A DNA stretch of 64,000 bases from AAA164-E04 sp964342825 (GTDB lineage: Bacteria; Verrucomicrobiota; Verrucomicrobiia; Limisphaerales; AAA164-E04), in assembly GCA_964342825.1 (NCBI GenBank), contig CAYFHO010000003.1:62001-126000 (forward strand), read 5' to 3'. Position 1 is the stretch's first letter, and each line of letters starts with the position of its first letter. Made by a program: the position numbers and the translations under genes. Under the pieces are notes generated by a model, which was not told where the DNA came from, did no database searches, and saw nothing but the letters and a program-made list of their open reading frames with translations. Below, piece after piece: positions 33,939 to 43,088 of the stretch.

Positions 33939-34931
33939 TTAGTGATCCATCAACTCCTGTATCCTTGAATCCATTTCTCTGGCCTTTTCCAATGCTTGGT
34001 CTATGGGTAATCCTTTGGACATGCCAGGACGCAGATGACCGGTCTTCGTCAGCCAGGCATCACACATCAGGCGCTGCCGCTTTTGGATGAGTGAAACAAA
34101 TTCGATTCCATTTTCAACCGTGGACGAAGCCATGGCTTCAGGTGTGGGCCAGGCAGAGAAATCATCAGGGGCGCCCAGGCTCTTCAAGATCCACTGAGCG
34201 GTCAACCAATGAGCTTCCGGATTCATATGAATTCCGTCACCCGCGAATCGGAATGAAGGATTTGCATCGCGTCGAGTGCGAAGCAATTCATTCATAGGAT
34301 CATGAATATCCACAACCTTCCAACCCTCAGCCCGCATGGCTTTCAACCAGGCAGCATATAAATTCAACACTTCATTATATCCTTCATAAGGTCCTTTGTA
34401 TGAGGACAAACCTGCAGGAAGAGTTCGTTTGGCAATGGGGACCGGATCGAATACAGGAGGAGTCACATGGATCATGTCAGTTCCTGAAGCAATCACTCGG
34501 CTTCTAAGTCGGCGCATGCCAACTTTGAATGCTTCAAAACGCGAGACACTGTAAGGATGGTAAATCCCGCAATTCATCCCATAGCAGGCCAAAACAACCT
34601 CGGGTTTGATTTGTTCAATAACCCGATCCAACCGCTCATGAAGATCCGGACGGGGAAACCTTCCTCCCGCATGACCTTCCTCTGACAATCCTGAAACGGT
34701 TTCACTGGGGAGCCCCATGTTCAGGATATCGAGTTTTCGATCGGGAAATTGCAATCGCAAGTAGGCTTCCATATATGCCACGTAATTTCCCCCATAGGTG
34801 ATACTATCCCCCAATACCAGGACTCGCTTTAGAGTTAGATCAGACCACCGAATCTCATCAGCTTTTACCGAAAGTGACGAGACCAGCAGAATCCAAACCG
34901 ACGCAATGGAAATTACTGATTGGCAGTTCAT
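33939..34931 (-). CDS. Exported SGNH/GDSL hydrolase
   Basis: Secreted lipase/esterase-like SGNH hydrolase. The GDSI block is in LVLGDSITYGGNYVAYM, the oxyanion Asn in LACYGMNCGIYHP, and the catalytic Asp-His dyad in FAGDGIHMNPEAHWLTAQW. The open frame begins at 35012 inside the sulfatase gene, but the ATG at 34931 gives a good Sec signal (SVISIASVWILLVSSLSVKA) and is preferred. It lies downstream of the sulfatase gene on the same strand and may remove ester groups from the same sulfated polysaccharide. Confidence 0.88.
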   Translation of the reverse strand: MNCQSVISIASVWILLVSSLSVKADEIRWSDLTLKRVLVLGDSITYGGNYVAYMEAYLRLQFPDRKLDILNMGLPSETVSGLSEEGHAGGRFPRPDLHERLDRVIEQIKPEVVLACYGMNCGIYHPYSVSRFEAFKVGMRRLRSRVIASGTDMIHVTPPVFDPVPIAKRTLPAGLSSYKGPYEGYNEVLNLYAAWLKAMRAEGWKVVDIHDPMNELLRTRRDANPSFRFAGDGIHMNPEAHWLTAQWILKSLGAPDDFSAWPTPEAMASSTVENGIEFVSLIQKRQRLMCDAWLTKTGHLRPGMSKGLPIDQALEKAREMDSRIQELMDH

Positions 34932-35008
34932 GCGGATGCTTCGATTTTTTTCTTTAAGAAACAAGTTTTTCAAAACGCTATTCATGTTGTCAGTTAACGC
35001 TACGAGAA

Positions 35009-36436
35009 TCACAAACCAACATCCATGCGATCCTTGTGCGAGGCATCCATGAGTCGTTTCATTTCGGCTACCAATTGTGGATACTGGTGACTGACGTCCT
35101 CTGTTTCAGCCAAGTCCTGCGTCAGATCGTAAAGTTCGACAGGTGCATGATCGCTGCGAAGGATGTTGCGTTGAACGGCCTTCCAATAACCCTTTCGCAG
35201 GGCTCGCTTCCCACCTTGTTCATAAAACTCCCAATAAAGGAAGGGGTGTTTTTTCTGGATATCTGAGTTACCCATTAAAGTTGGTAAAAAACTGATACCG
35301 TCCGTCATCGCAACATCCTTGCCGGCAATTTCAGCCAAAGTCGGCATCACATCCTGAAATCCGGACAGATGGTTGGATTCGGAACCTGGTTGAATGTGAC
35401 CAGGCCAACGAGCAATCATAGGAACACGAATCCCCCCTTCATAGAGGTCACGTTTCATGCCTTTGAGTGGCCCGTTAGAATCGAAAAACGGCATCTTGTG
35501 CCCTCCTTCCTGGTGAGGTCCGTTGTCACTGGAAAACATTACCAATGTATCATCAGCCAAACCAAGTTCATCCAATTTCCCCAGGATTCTACCAACGTCC
35601 GTATCGATGATTTCCATCATGCGGGCGAATCCTTTTTCCTGTGCGGGCCAATCTTTTTCAACGAAGGTTCCATGATCGGGAACCTCCATGCCGTTTCGAT
35701 TTGCTCTTTTGTCACCGCCAGCTTCATTGTTGGCGTGTGGGATATTCATGGCGAAATAAAGGAAGAATGGCCCATCACGATAGTCTTCAATGAATTTGAG
35801 TCCGGCTTGAGTGATCAGTTCCGGTGCGTAATCCACTTTTTGGGAGGCAACGCCTCGCCCTTCACGATCCACTGGCTTGTCATAATCATCATAAACGATG
35901 TTTCGCAATTTTACTTTTTTTCCATTTTCAACCAGCCACTCCGGATAAAAATTGTGGGCATGAAACATGTTCACATAGCCATAGAAATAATCAAAACCGT
36001 GGCGTTGGGGGTCATCCAACGGAGGAGGATGTCCGACACCCCATTTCCCTACGCACCCGGTTGCGTAACCTGCATCCTTTAAAACCTCCGCGATAGTCAC
36101 GTCCTGTGTTCGGAGAAGTGATCGATCATTTCCCCGGATCCGTGTGTTTCCTGTATGAAGGCCGGTCATCAATACACAACGAGAAGGGGCACAAACGGTG
36201 GAGCCTGCGTAGTGTTGGGTAAAACGCATGCCTGCCCTGGCCATTTGATCCAGATGGGGAGTTTTGAGAGTTTTCTGTCCGTAACAACTTAAATCCCCAT
36301 AGCCCAAATCATCTGCCAGTATATAAATGATATTGGGCAACTGCGCTGACTGAACAGAGACAGGCATTTGCAAAAAGGTAGCAACAAGCAGGCATTTCAG
36401 TACGCCATGAAGACAGCGATGGTGTTGTTGTTTCAT
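35009..36436 (-). CDS. Exported sulfatase (arylsulfatase A-like)
   Basis: 475-residue sulfatase that would remove sulfate esters from polysaccharides outside the cytoplasm. A signal peptide (LKCLLVATFLQMPVSVQSAQ) is followed by the metal site IYILADDLGYGDLSCYG. The formylglycine site CAPSRCVLMTGLHTGN has a convertible Cys in CxPSR. Active-site segments FSSDNGPHQEGGH and KHPFLYWEFYEQGGKRALRK complete it. A sulfatase-modifying enzyme is needed, and none is in the window. It partners with the downstream SGNH hydrolase. Confidence 0.93.
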   Translation of the reverse strand: MKQQHHRCLHGVLKCLLVATFLQMPVSVQSAQLPNIIYILADDLGYGDLSCYGQKTLKTPHLDQMARAGMRFTQHYAGSTVCAPSRCVLMTGLHTGNTRIRGNDRSLLRTQDVTIAEVLKDAGYATGCVGKWGVGHPPPLDDPQRHGFDYFYGYVNMFHAHNFYPEWLVENGKKVKLRNIVYDDYDKPVDREGRGVASQKVDYAPELITQAGLKFIEDYRDGPFFLYFAMNIPHANNEAGGDKRANRNGMEVPDHGTFVEKDWPAQEKGFARMMEIIDTDVGRILGKLDELGLADDTLVMFSSDNGPHQEGGHKMPFFDSNGPLKGMKRDLYEGGIRVPMIARWPGHIQPGSESNHLSGFQDVMPTLAEIAGKDVAMTDGISFLPTLMGNSDIQKKHPFLYWEFYEQGGKRALRKGYWKAVQRNILRSDHAPVELYDLTQDLAETEDVSHQYPQLVAEMKRLMDASHKDRMDVGL

Positions 36437-36680
36437 AATGATCCGTGCATGTTGAAACCACGGACCTTAGATTTCAATTCGATAATCTGATGAAAAAGGC
36501 GCTGCGGAAGGTTAGCCCGCACGTTTGAAATGACATTTATCTGTAGTTACAATCGAATGCGCCACAGCTGTGCAGCAGCACAGCCCTACCGATACATGAT
36601 CAATGAAGAGGATTTTCCGTCCATATTTGAATCACACGCCAAGCATTTACCCTAAACCAAACTTCCACTGAATAGGCAGT

Positions 36681-37316
36681 TTAGTTTTGGAGGTATTGTT
36701 TGAATTTTTTCAGCTTTGGACGAATCACAAAATTGCAATAACCTGCGTTTGGATTCTTTTTGAAATAGTCCTGATGGTAATCTTCTGCCGGATAAAAAGT
36801 ATCAAGCTTTTCTATTTTGGTGACAATGGGACGAGCAAATAAAGATGCAGCCTCTTTCATCGACGCTTCAGCTATCTTCTTTTGCTCTTCATCGTGCCAC
36901 ATGATGGTGGATCTGTATTGAGTTCCTACGTCAGCACCTTGGCGATTAAGGGTCGTAGGATCATGGGATCGCCAGAACAATTCCAACAAGCGTTTGTAAG
37001 TGATGGTCTCTGGATCATACGTGACCTGGACTACTTCGGCGTGTCCCGTAGTGCCTTCACATACGTGCCGATAGGTAGGATTTTTAACATGACCGCCTGC
37101 ATAGCCTGAGACAACCGATAAAATTCCGTCGACATCTTCCAGCATCGCCTCGGTGCACCAGAAGCAACCACCCCCAAAAGTCGCCTTTTGACTCCGTTCC
37201 AAAACCTCAGGTGAAGGAGCTGGTTTATTATCTGCTAAAGTTTGAGTTTCCGAATTCATGGTCATCCACGCGAGGACTACCGCCAATACGACACAGGGCC
37301 CAATCCATACTTTCAT
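36681..37316 (-). CDS. msrA: Peptide methionine sulfoxide reductase A, membrane-anchored or exported
   Basis: Reduces methionine S-sulfoxide in proteins. The catalytic motif GGCFWCTEAMLEDVDGILSV and GYAGGHVKNPTYRHVCEGTTGHAEVVQ are diagnostic, and DVGTQYRSTIMW and EDYHQDYFKKNPNAGYC follow. An N-terminal hydrophobic segment (VWIGPCVVLAVVLAWMTMNS) indicates a periplasmic or membrane-tethered form. A TTG at 37343 is possible; the ATG at 37316 is preceded by GAAGGA at about 10 bases and is chosen. No msrB is adjacent. Confidence 0.93.
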   Translation of the reverse strand: MKVWIGPCVVLAVVLAWMTMNSETQTLADNKPAPSPEVLERSQKATFGGGCFWCTEAMLEDVDGILSVVSGYAGGHVKNPTYRHVCEGTTGHAEVVQVTYDPETITYKRLLELFWRSHDPTTLNRQGADVGTQYRSTIMWHDEEQKKIAEASMKEAASLFARPIVTKIEKLDTFYPAEDYHQDYFKKNPNAGYCNFVIRPKLKKFKQYLQN

Positions 37317-37479
37317 GACCACAGTGTCCTTCAATAATTCCAAAAATCAAGTGCGAGGTTCATTGGGGGTCAGTCCCAACTATTGACACTTTTAGTCATC
37401 AGATCCTCTTGGCACTCTTTCCTTGTTGAATTCAGGTATGCTTAGCAGAGGGCACAATTAGTGCCGAAGGATGATTCGG

Positions 37480-38145
37480 CTATTTAACGATGGCCATCAA
37501 AAAACCATCATAGCCTTTGGATCCAACCGTTTGCATGGAGACAGCATCCAGTTGAGGATGTTCGGAAACCAACTCATTAAACTTTCTCACGCCCTGCACG
37601 CGCGAATCGGGATTGTGTTCATCGATGATGGCTCCTTCACGAACGACATTGTCAGCTATGATGACCGTTCCAGGGCGGGAAAGTCTTAGTATGCCTGGTA
37701 AATAATCAGGATACCCCTCCTTGTCTGCATCAAGAAAGATAAAGTCAAATGGCACTTCGTTTTTCTCAGCTAGCACAGAAAGTGACTGCAATGCAGGCCC
37801 CTCAATGATCTCGACGATGCGATCAAGACCCGCCAGAGTCACATTATTCCGCGCGACTTCGGCGTGGTGTGGATCAAATTCCAGGGTGATTAATTTTCCA
37901 TCATCCGGAAGAGCCCTTGCCATCCAGATGGTGCTGTAGGCCCCAAGTGTTCCCAACTCCAATACTCGCTTTGCGCCACTGATTCGAATGAGAAGATTGA
38001 GAAATTTGCCTTGAGCTGCAGAAACCTGGATGTCTGGTAAACCCGCTTTCAGGCATGTTTGGAGAGCAGCATCCATAACCGAATCGGGTTCATGCAGTAG
38101 GTTTTCAAAATAGCGATCAACGGCTTGAAAGGTCTGTGAGATCAT
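37480..38145 (-). CDS. Class I SAM-dependent O-methyltransferase
   Basis: 221-residue member of the caffeoyl-CoA/catechol O-methyltransferase family. The SAM-binding motif is RVLELGTLGAYSTIWMARAL, with LITLEFDPHHAEVARNN as motif II and FDFIFLDADKEGYPDYLPG carrying the metal-binding Asp residues. NVVREGAIIDEHNPDSRVQG completes the family pattern. The physiological acceptor is unknown. It stands alone between msrA and the VapB fragment. Confidence 0.9.
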   Translation of the reverse strand: MISQTFQAVDRYFENLLHEPDSVMDAALQTCLKAGLPDIQVSAAQGKFLNLLIRISGAKRVLELGTLGAYSTIWMARALPDDGKLITLEFDPHHAEVARNNVTLAGLDRIVEIIEGPALQSLSVLAEKNEVPFDFIFLDADKEGYPDYLPGILRLSRPGTVIIADNVVREGAIIDEHNPDSRVQGVRKFNELVSEHPQLDAVSMQTVGSKGYDGFLMAIVK

Positions 38146-38243
38146 GATTCAAGATTGAAAAGGTTTGTGCGAAATTCAAAGTTAAATCGGCATAGGAAAT
38201 CTTGCTTCAAAACAAATACTTTAAGCAAATATTTCCTTGGATC

Positions 38244-38447
38244 ATGAATTCTAATCAATTGTTCAGTAATGGTCAGATTCAAGCGGTAAGACTACCGAAG
38301 CAGTTTCGATTTGAAGGTGAAGGGGTTTACATGAGCAAAATGGGGAATGGAATCGTTTTAACTCCAACCGTTACTTCATGGGAACATCATGCCAAGTGTT
38401 GGTTCGGTAAGGTCGGGTACCCATCAAAAACTTTTCCACCTCACTAA
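38244..38447 (+). pseudogene. Orphan VapB-like antitoxin fragment (AbrB fold)
   Basis: The first 45 residues of this frame (MNSNQLFSNGQIQAVRLPKQ, FRFEGEGVYMSKMGNGIVLTP) match the SpoVT/AbrB-type VapB antitoxins closely. After VTSWEHHAKC the sequence no longer resembles the antitoxin tail, and its last 77 bases lie antisense to the end of the kinase gene. No vapC follows. The likely reading is the surviving 5' end of a vapBC pair whose toxin was lost by deletion. The N-terminal DNA-binding domain could still be made. Confidence 0.65.
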
Positions 38448-41400
38448 GTGGCGATTGGAAGGTGAATTTCGCAACCATTAATCCTGAGTCGGGGAAACCG
38501 CTGTTTGAACGACCAGAGCGAATGAGCGTTTCTCCCTTTTTAGTGATCAATTGAGCATCGAAAGATCGATGACCTAATTTTTTGTTATTGTAAGCGATCG
38601 ATATAAAAGCCTTTCCATCGGCATCCTCACCCACTCCACTTAATTGCCCCTCACCCTCGAGTGAAATAGCTTGTGAATGACCGGGAGAAATCTCCTTGAT
38701 ATTCTCCAGTGGCCCGATCACATAGGACAATTGAATATCAAGTTTCTTAGGAATTTCGGACGGAACACCAGGACTGAATGTCCAGTAGTGCCAACCTAAC
38801 CATCCATTTTCTTCCCGAGGTTCCTGGACCCCATGTGTCACGCTGGACATCCCTGCAAACATGATAGGAACTCCCGAGGAATCAAAGAGGTTTACCTTCG
38901 TTTCCGAAGCATGATCAAAAGCCGGATGAGAAAACCACACATGTAAAAATCTTGGTTCGGGGTCCAGTTCCATCGCACTGATATCCATGCCAGCGGGTGG
39001 AACGTGCTGAAGCCAACCCAAGAAATCGGTATCACCTTGGGGGATGCTTTCCACCCTCCATACGGCATTAGTTCCCCCTTTATTCCATTCATCCTGCCAG
39101 GCAAGAAACTGTAGCGCGGGTTTTTCGTTTAAATCCTGCACAGAAAGTTCTGATACTGCAGTCGCTGGTTTCAAGATATCAGTTGATTTCTTCGGTTCCC
39201 GTTTAACCCGGGACCACAGTAAATACTTCCAACCCTCGCGATGTTCAATTTGCGCGAACTCAGGAGCCGCTCCCAAAGGCAAGAATGTCCATTGCCTTGC
39301 ATTTCTTTCCACATCATGAAGCCCTTTCTGAATTTCCTCTTCGCTAAGTGATTCAGGCAATCGCCAAACAAGCACGTTGGAATCTTCTGCGCCGACCCAC
39401 TTGGTCTGATGACCGTACTCCTCCCAAAAATCAGAAGGGATTTGTTCGCCATTGGGACCTGCCAGGTAGGTTTGAGTTACTTCGATCCCATACCCCGGAC
39501 GCTTTTCACTCTCAAAATGCACTTCAATGCGATTGGACCCTTTGGGCGAAAGGGCTTTGATAAATTTAAAAGGTATGCCAGGTAAACCATCATCCACCGT
39601 TTCCAGCACTGGCTTTGTCACCAGCTGAGGGACGGAAGAGCGAACATCGCGAATGATTTTCCACAAGACGGATTGAGGCCAGAAAACCAATACCGAAAGA
39701 ATAATGAAATAGACTATCAGGGAAATCGGCTTAGCATGACGAATGGAAAGTAGTTGCAACTTATCGTTTCCTACCAATTGTGCCTCAACCCCGTTTTCCC
39801 GAGACCACTGAGTGGTGCAAAGCAATCGACGCTGCATGGTCCAGATGATTGGTAAACTGGCGAAAAAGAGAAAAAAAGCCGTAACCCATACTACGACATC
39901 CCAATTGTCTTCCGTATATTTTGAGATGAAGAAAGACCCGAAACTGAGTCCTGAAATCCAAATACCTATCAGGAGACCGTAGAAGTTCATTTCTGCTCTT
40001 TCCCTTCGAGTCATATGAGAAATAATTTCTCTGGCAATCGGAGAAGTGAAAGGAGAAATAAACCAGGTAGATCGCTTTTGATTCGAAGAAAGCTTCTTCA
40101 CCTTTTCGATGCTCGCCGGTGGCGGCACTTCTATGTGATAGTCTTCAACTTTCCACTCCCCGTTGGTCTGCAAGCCGCAGGTGATCGATTCCAACGCTGT
40201 CTTGCCGTTCTCAAATTCGGTCAAACAACGTTGCTCAAAACGTCTGGCAGGTTCGGTAAAATCAAGCGAAAGCGTTTTCCTTGTCGATGCTTTTGCCAAA
40301 GATCGACGGGATAACTCCATTTTCCTTATCCAGTCATCCTTCCTGTACAAATCCTGAAAAGAGGCAGCAGTGTTGGACCAGCACCTATCATAATCCCGAG
40401 ATTCCAATAGTTTCCAAAAATTAAAAACATACTGGGAATGTTCTGCATGATGGATCGTTTGCCCCTTTCCTTTCAGAGCACGTTTAAGCATAACGCCCAC
40501 CAAAACCGCACCCATTACCGAATTCCAGATCATGACCGTGCCTGGGGAGGGAGCTCCACCCAAAACCAATTGCATGAGAACGACCATCAGACATGACATC
40601 ACGCAAATAATCGCGATCATCATGGTGAATGTCAGACCAAGTCTTGGCCAATCTACTCTTAATTCATGGTCGTGGTTTTTAACTAAATCCCAAACAAAGA
40701 CACGGTCCTTGCGCGGTAAACGGCTTCCAGCTTGCCATTCCGTGCGACTCAAACAAACGAAACAAATCCAATGGAGACAAGCGAGCAAGCCAACTGCAAA
40801 GCTTTTCGTGCTTGTGTGCAACTCCCCAATATTATGTCCTTTGGTGAAATCACGAATCGATTCATACCAGGGTTCCCATAATCCAAAAGACCACGTTTCA
40901 ACGGAAACTAGATGACTCACCGGACTCAAGGTGAGTTCAGGTGTTGGCCAACAAAAAAGGGTGGTCATTCCAACACCGGCTACCATCATGATTTGAAAAA
41001 TGAATAATCGATGTATCTTGGGAAGCGATATCCAACGCAATTGCCAGTGCTCTAATAGAGGCTCATCTTGCGTCGCCTTTTCGCTCATTGGTAAATTCTC
41101 ATCAGAACCCTGAGCAATGCTTTCAATTTGAGTTTTGAGTGCGCTTGCTTGCTGGTATCGTTGTTCTGGTTTTTGCTCCAAAGCACGCATGACGACTTCA
41201 TCCAGCCTGACATCAATCAAAACTTTTTTCGAAGGAGGTTCCAATCGCTGATCAGGCAACTCTCCCGTCAGCATTTGATAAAAAACCACTCCCAAGGCGT
41301 ATATGTCAGCACGATGATCCACGGATTGTGGAGAATGCGTTTGCTCAGGAGACATGTACTTTGGGGTTCCCATTATTTTCCCTGCCTCCGTGACCTCTTC

Positions 41401-42162
41401 CTTGGTATGGCTGACAATCTTTTTGGATTCAGGCAATTCTGCTTCCTGACCGTTTGCAATCATCTTGGCCAATCCAAAGTCGGCAACTTTGACATTGCCT
41501 CGTCGATCCATGAGAATATTTTCAGGTTTGATATCGCGATGAACAATGCCGTGGTCATGAGCAAATTGCAGGGAGTCACAAATTTGAGGAACGATGGCCA
41601 AAGCTTCACGAGAAGAAATCCGTTCACCCTGGAGCAACTGACGTAAATTGACTCCGTCCACATACTCCATCAAAAAGAAATAGAGCGGCTCCCCAGGCAA
41701 TTTCGATTGTTTTTCCTGTATCATGCCTTGTGCCTGAGATTCCGCAGTGGATTTTCCTTCGAAGGGCAACTCCACCTTTCCGAAATCGTAAATCGTGATG
41801 ATCCCTGGGTGATTCAGCTTGGCAAGCGCTTTGGCTTCTCTGGAAAATCTCTGAGCAAAGTTTTCATTGTGCCCAATATCAGGAGGAAGAATTTTAAGAG
41901 CGACAATACGATCGAGTTCTTTCTGTCTGGCTTTATATACAGCACCCATCCCCCCCTGACCAATCAACCCAAGAATTTCAAGCTGTGGAAATAATTCGGT
42001 CATAATCTCCAATGCAGGAGGGGTAAATCCTGGCCCGGGACCTGTCTCGGTTTCCAATCCACTTTGAAATCCCGCCTGCATCAGACATTCCGGGCACAAT
42101 CCCAAAGGAACGTTTGAGGCAAGAGGTTTTTTGCAACTGGGACAATAACGATCCGTTTTCAT
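38371..42162 (-). CDS. Zinc-ribbon Ser/Thr protein kinase, large membrane-bound form
   Basis: About 1263 residues. An N-terminal zinc ribbon (CPSCKK...CPEC) is followed by a complete Hanks-type kinase domain at about 62-350. It has GLIGQGGMGAVYKARQ, Lys in VALKILPPD, catalytic HRDIKPENILMD and DFGLAKM. The rest has several hydrophobic helices separated by a soluble stretch of some 180 residues, then a long C-terminal region. An insert enriched in Gln/Lys lies between the kinase lobes. The first ATG is 42162; a TTG at 42168 is possible. Paired with the upstream ECF sigma gene, as often in PVC bacteria, and probably transcribed from the shared motif at 42185-42209. Confidence 0.9.
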   Translation of the reverse strand: MKTDRYCPSCKKPLASNVPLGLCPECLMQAGFQSGLETETGPGPGFTPPALEIMTELFPQLEILGLIGQGGMGAVYKARQKELDRIVALKILPPDIGHNENFAQRFSREAKALAKLNHPGIITIYDFGKVELPFEGKSTAESQAQGMIQEKQSKLPGEPLYFFLMEYVDGVNLRQLLQGERISSREALAIVPQICDSLQFAHDHGIVHRDIKPENILMDRRGNVKVADFGLAKMIANGQEAELPESKKIVSHTKEEVTEAGKIMGTPKYMSPEQTHSPQSVDHRADIYALGVVFYQMLTGELPDQRLEPPSKKVLIDVRLDEVVMRALEQKPEQRYQQASALKTQIESIAQGSDENLPMSEKATQDEPLLEHWQLRWISLPKIHRLFIFQIMMVAGVGMTTLFCWPTPELTLSPVSHLVSVETWSFGLWEPWYESIRDFTKGHNIGELHTSTKSFAVGLLACLHWICFVCLSRTEWQAGSRLPRKDRVFVWDLVKNHDHELRVDWPRLGLTFTMMIAIICVMSCLMVVLMQLVLGGAPSPGTVMIWNSVMGAVLVGVMLKRALKGKGQTIHHAEHSQYVFNFWKLLESRDYDRCWSNTAASFQDLYRKDDWIRKMELSRRSLAKASTRKTLSLDFTEPARRFEQRCLTEFENGKTALESITCGLQTNGEWKVEDYHIEVPPPASIEKVKKLSSNQKRSTWFISPFTSPIAREIISHMTRRERAEMNFYGLLIGIWISGLSFGSFFISKYTEDNWDVVVWVTAFFLFFASLPIIWTMQRRLLCTTQWSRENGVEAQLVGNDKLQLLSIRHAKPISLIVYFIILSVLVFWPQSVLWKIIRDVRSSVPQLVTKPVLETVDDGLPGIPFKFIKALSPKGSNRIEVHFESEKRPGYGIEVTQTYLAGPNGEQIPSDFWEEYGHQTKWVGAEDSNVLVWRLPESLSEEEIQKGLHDVERNARQWTFLPLGAAPEFAQIEHREGWKYLLWSRVKREPKKSTDILKPATAVSELSVQDLNEKPALQFLAWQDEWNKGGTNAVWRVESIPQGDTDFLGWLQHVPPAGMDISAMELDPEPRFLHVWFSHPAFDHASETKVNLFDSSGVPIMFAGMSSVTHGVQEPREENGWLGWHYWTFSPGVPSEIPKKLDIQLSYVIGPLENIKEISPGHSQAISLEGEGQLSGVGEDADGKAFISIAYNNKKLGHRSFDAQLITKKGETLIRSGRSNSGFPDSGLMVAKFTFQSPLSEVEKFLMGTRPYRTNTWHDVPMK

Positions 42163-42184
42163 AATCAATCCTTCATACCTTTCT

Positions 42185-42209
42185 TGGGAGAAAATGGATG
42201 AAGGTTACA
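42185..42209 (-). promoter_or_regulatory. Candidate ECF promoter of the first kinase gene
   Basis: Minus strand TGTAACCTT (42209-42201), 11 bases, then TCCCA (42189-42185). The same arrangement occurs at 43019-43043 and 45081-45105. The AAC-containing -35 box is typical of ECF sigma factors. Confidence 0.5.
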
Positions 42210-42251
42210 AATGATCCGGTAATTTTATGACCGGAAGCTTGATTGGACCAT

Positions 42252-43007
42252 TCAATTTCCTGAAAGAACCGACATCAGGTAGCGTAATTCCTCCTCCAGG
42301 TCCTGGGCATTATGGAGTGTCTGAGCTATGTTCTGCCGCAAGATTTGCCGATACCGTTTGCGCAGCCGGTGCACCGCAACTTTAACGGCTGATACGGAGA
42401 TTCCCAAGCTTGATGCCAAATCTGCGTAGGGTTGCGATTCGCTTCGACCTTGCAAAGCAGGATTCAAGGCTTCAAACAAACCGCTCTTACCTTCCTTCTC
42501 GTATTCAGCCTGGAGTTGTTTCAATACTTGATCCAAAAGAGCTAAGGCCCATTGACGTTCGTACCACTGCTCAGGAGTCGCTTTATTTTCGGGTTCAAGT
42601 CCGTACCTGGTCTCAGCATCGCCGATTTGAATGGGAATATGAGCCACGCCTCCACCTCTTTTCATGGCATTTGATTTGTCCCATTGGTCCGACAGAAAGC
42701 GGCTCATCGCGGTGAGAAGAAAAGTGCGAAACCTTCCCTTGGTCTGATCTGCGCCCTCTACCCAACGACGCTCCAAAAGGCGTGCAAAAAATGCCTGTGT
42801 CAGGTCTTGGGCATCATGTGAAGAATAACCTCGTCGACGAACATAGGCATAAAGCGGATACCAGTAAACACCACAAAGATGCTCCAACGCGGTAGATGCC
42901 TGCTCTGTGTCATGGTGAGCAGCAGAAAGCACAAGTGACCAATGCGTCGTCAGGAAGACAGCTGGTTTGGGGTCATTCTGAAGTATGGTTTTGTCATCTG
43001 CTCCCAT
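42252..43007 (-). CDS. ECF-type RNA polymerase sigma factor (kinase-linked)
   Basis: 251-residue sigma-70 family protein of the ECF class. Region 2 includes DAQDLTQAFFARLLERRWVE and the core-binding FRTFLLTAMSRFLSDQW. Region 4 has LASSLGISVSAVKVAVHRLR as the DNA-binding helix-turn-helix. It is longer than a minimal ECF factor and belongs to the kind paired with Ser/Thr kinases in Planctomycetota and Verrucomicrobiota. No anti-sigma gene is present; control by phosphorylation from the neighbouring kinase is a reasonable guess. Its own start is 12 bases from the predicted -10 element, so the message may be nearly leaderless. Confidence 0.9.
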   Translation of the reverse strand: MGADDKTILQNDPKPAVFLTTHWSLVLSAAHHDTEQASTALEHLCGVYWYPLYAYVRRRGYSSHDAQDLTQAFFARLLERRWVEGADQTKGRFRTFLLTAMSRFLSDQWDKSNAMKRGGGVAHIPIQIGDAETRYGLEPENKATPEQWYERQWALALLDQVLKQLQAEYEKEGKSGLFEALNPALQGRSESQPYADLASSLGISVSAVKVAVHRLRKRYRQILRQNIAQTLHNAQDLEEELRYLMSVLSGN

Positions 43008-43018
43008 CGTTTGAATAT

Positions 43019-43043
43019 TAGGAACAGGATGGAAAAGGTTACA
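43019..43043 (-). promoter_or_regulatory. Candidate ECF promoter of the first sigma gene
   Basis: Minus strand TGTAACCTT (43043-43035), 11 bases, then TCCTA (43023-43019), followed by TAATATT-like sequence. Same spacing as at the two kinase genes. Confidence 0.5.
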
Positions 43044-43088
43044 GAAAAAAGAACTTCACAGTCGGGATCACCGTTTCGTGATGCCAAG

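Noticed and set aside
35369..36082. 237-codon plus-strand frame
   Set aside because: Antisense to a clear sulfatase whose motifs lie on the minus strand; a shadow frame.
36567..36584. GCTGTGC-AGCA-GCACAGC hairpin between sulfatase and msrA genes
   Set aside because: It lies upstream of the sulfatase gene, not after it, and lacks a T-run; it may be a terminator remnant or nothing.
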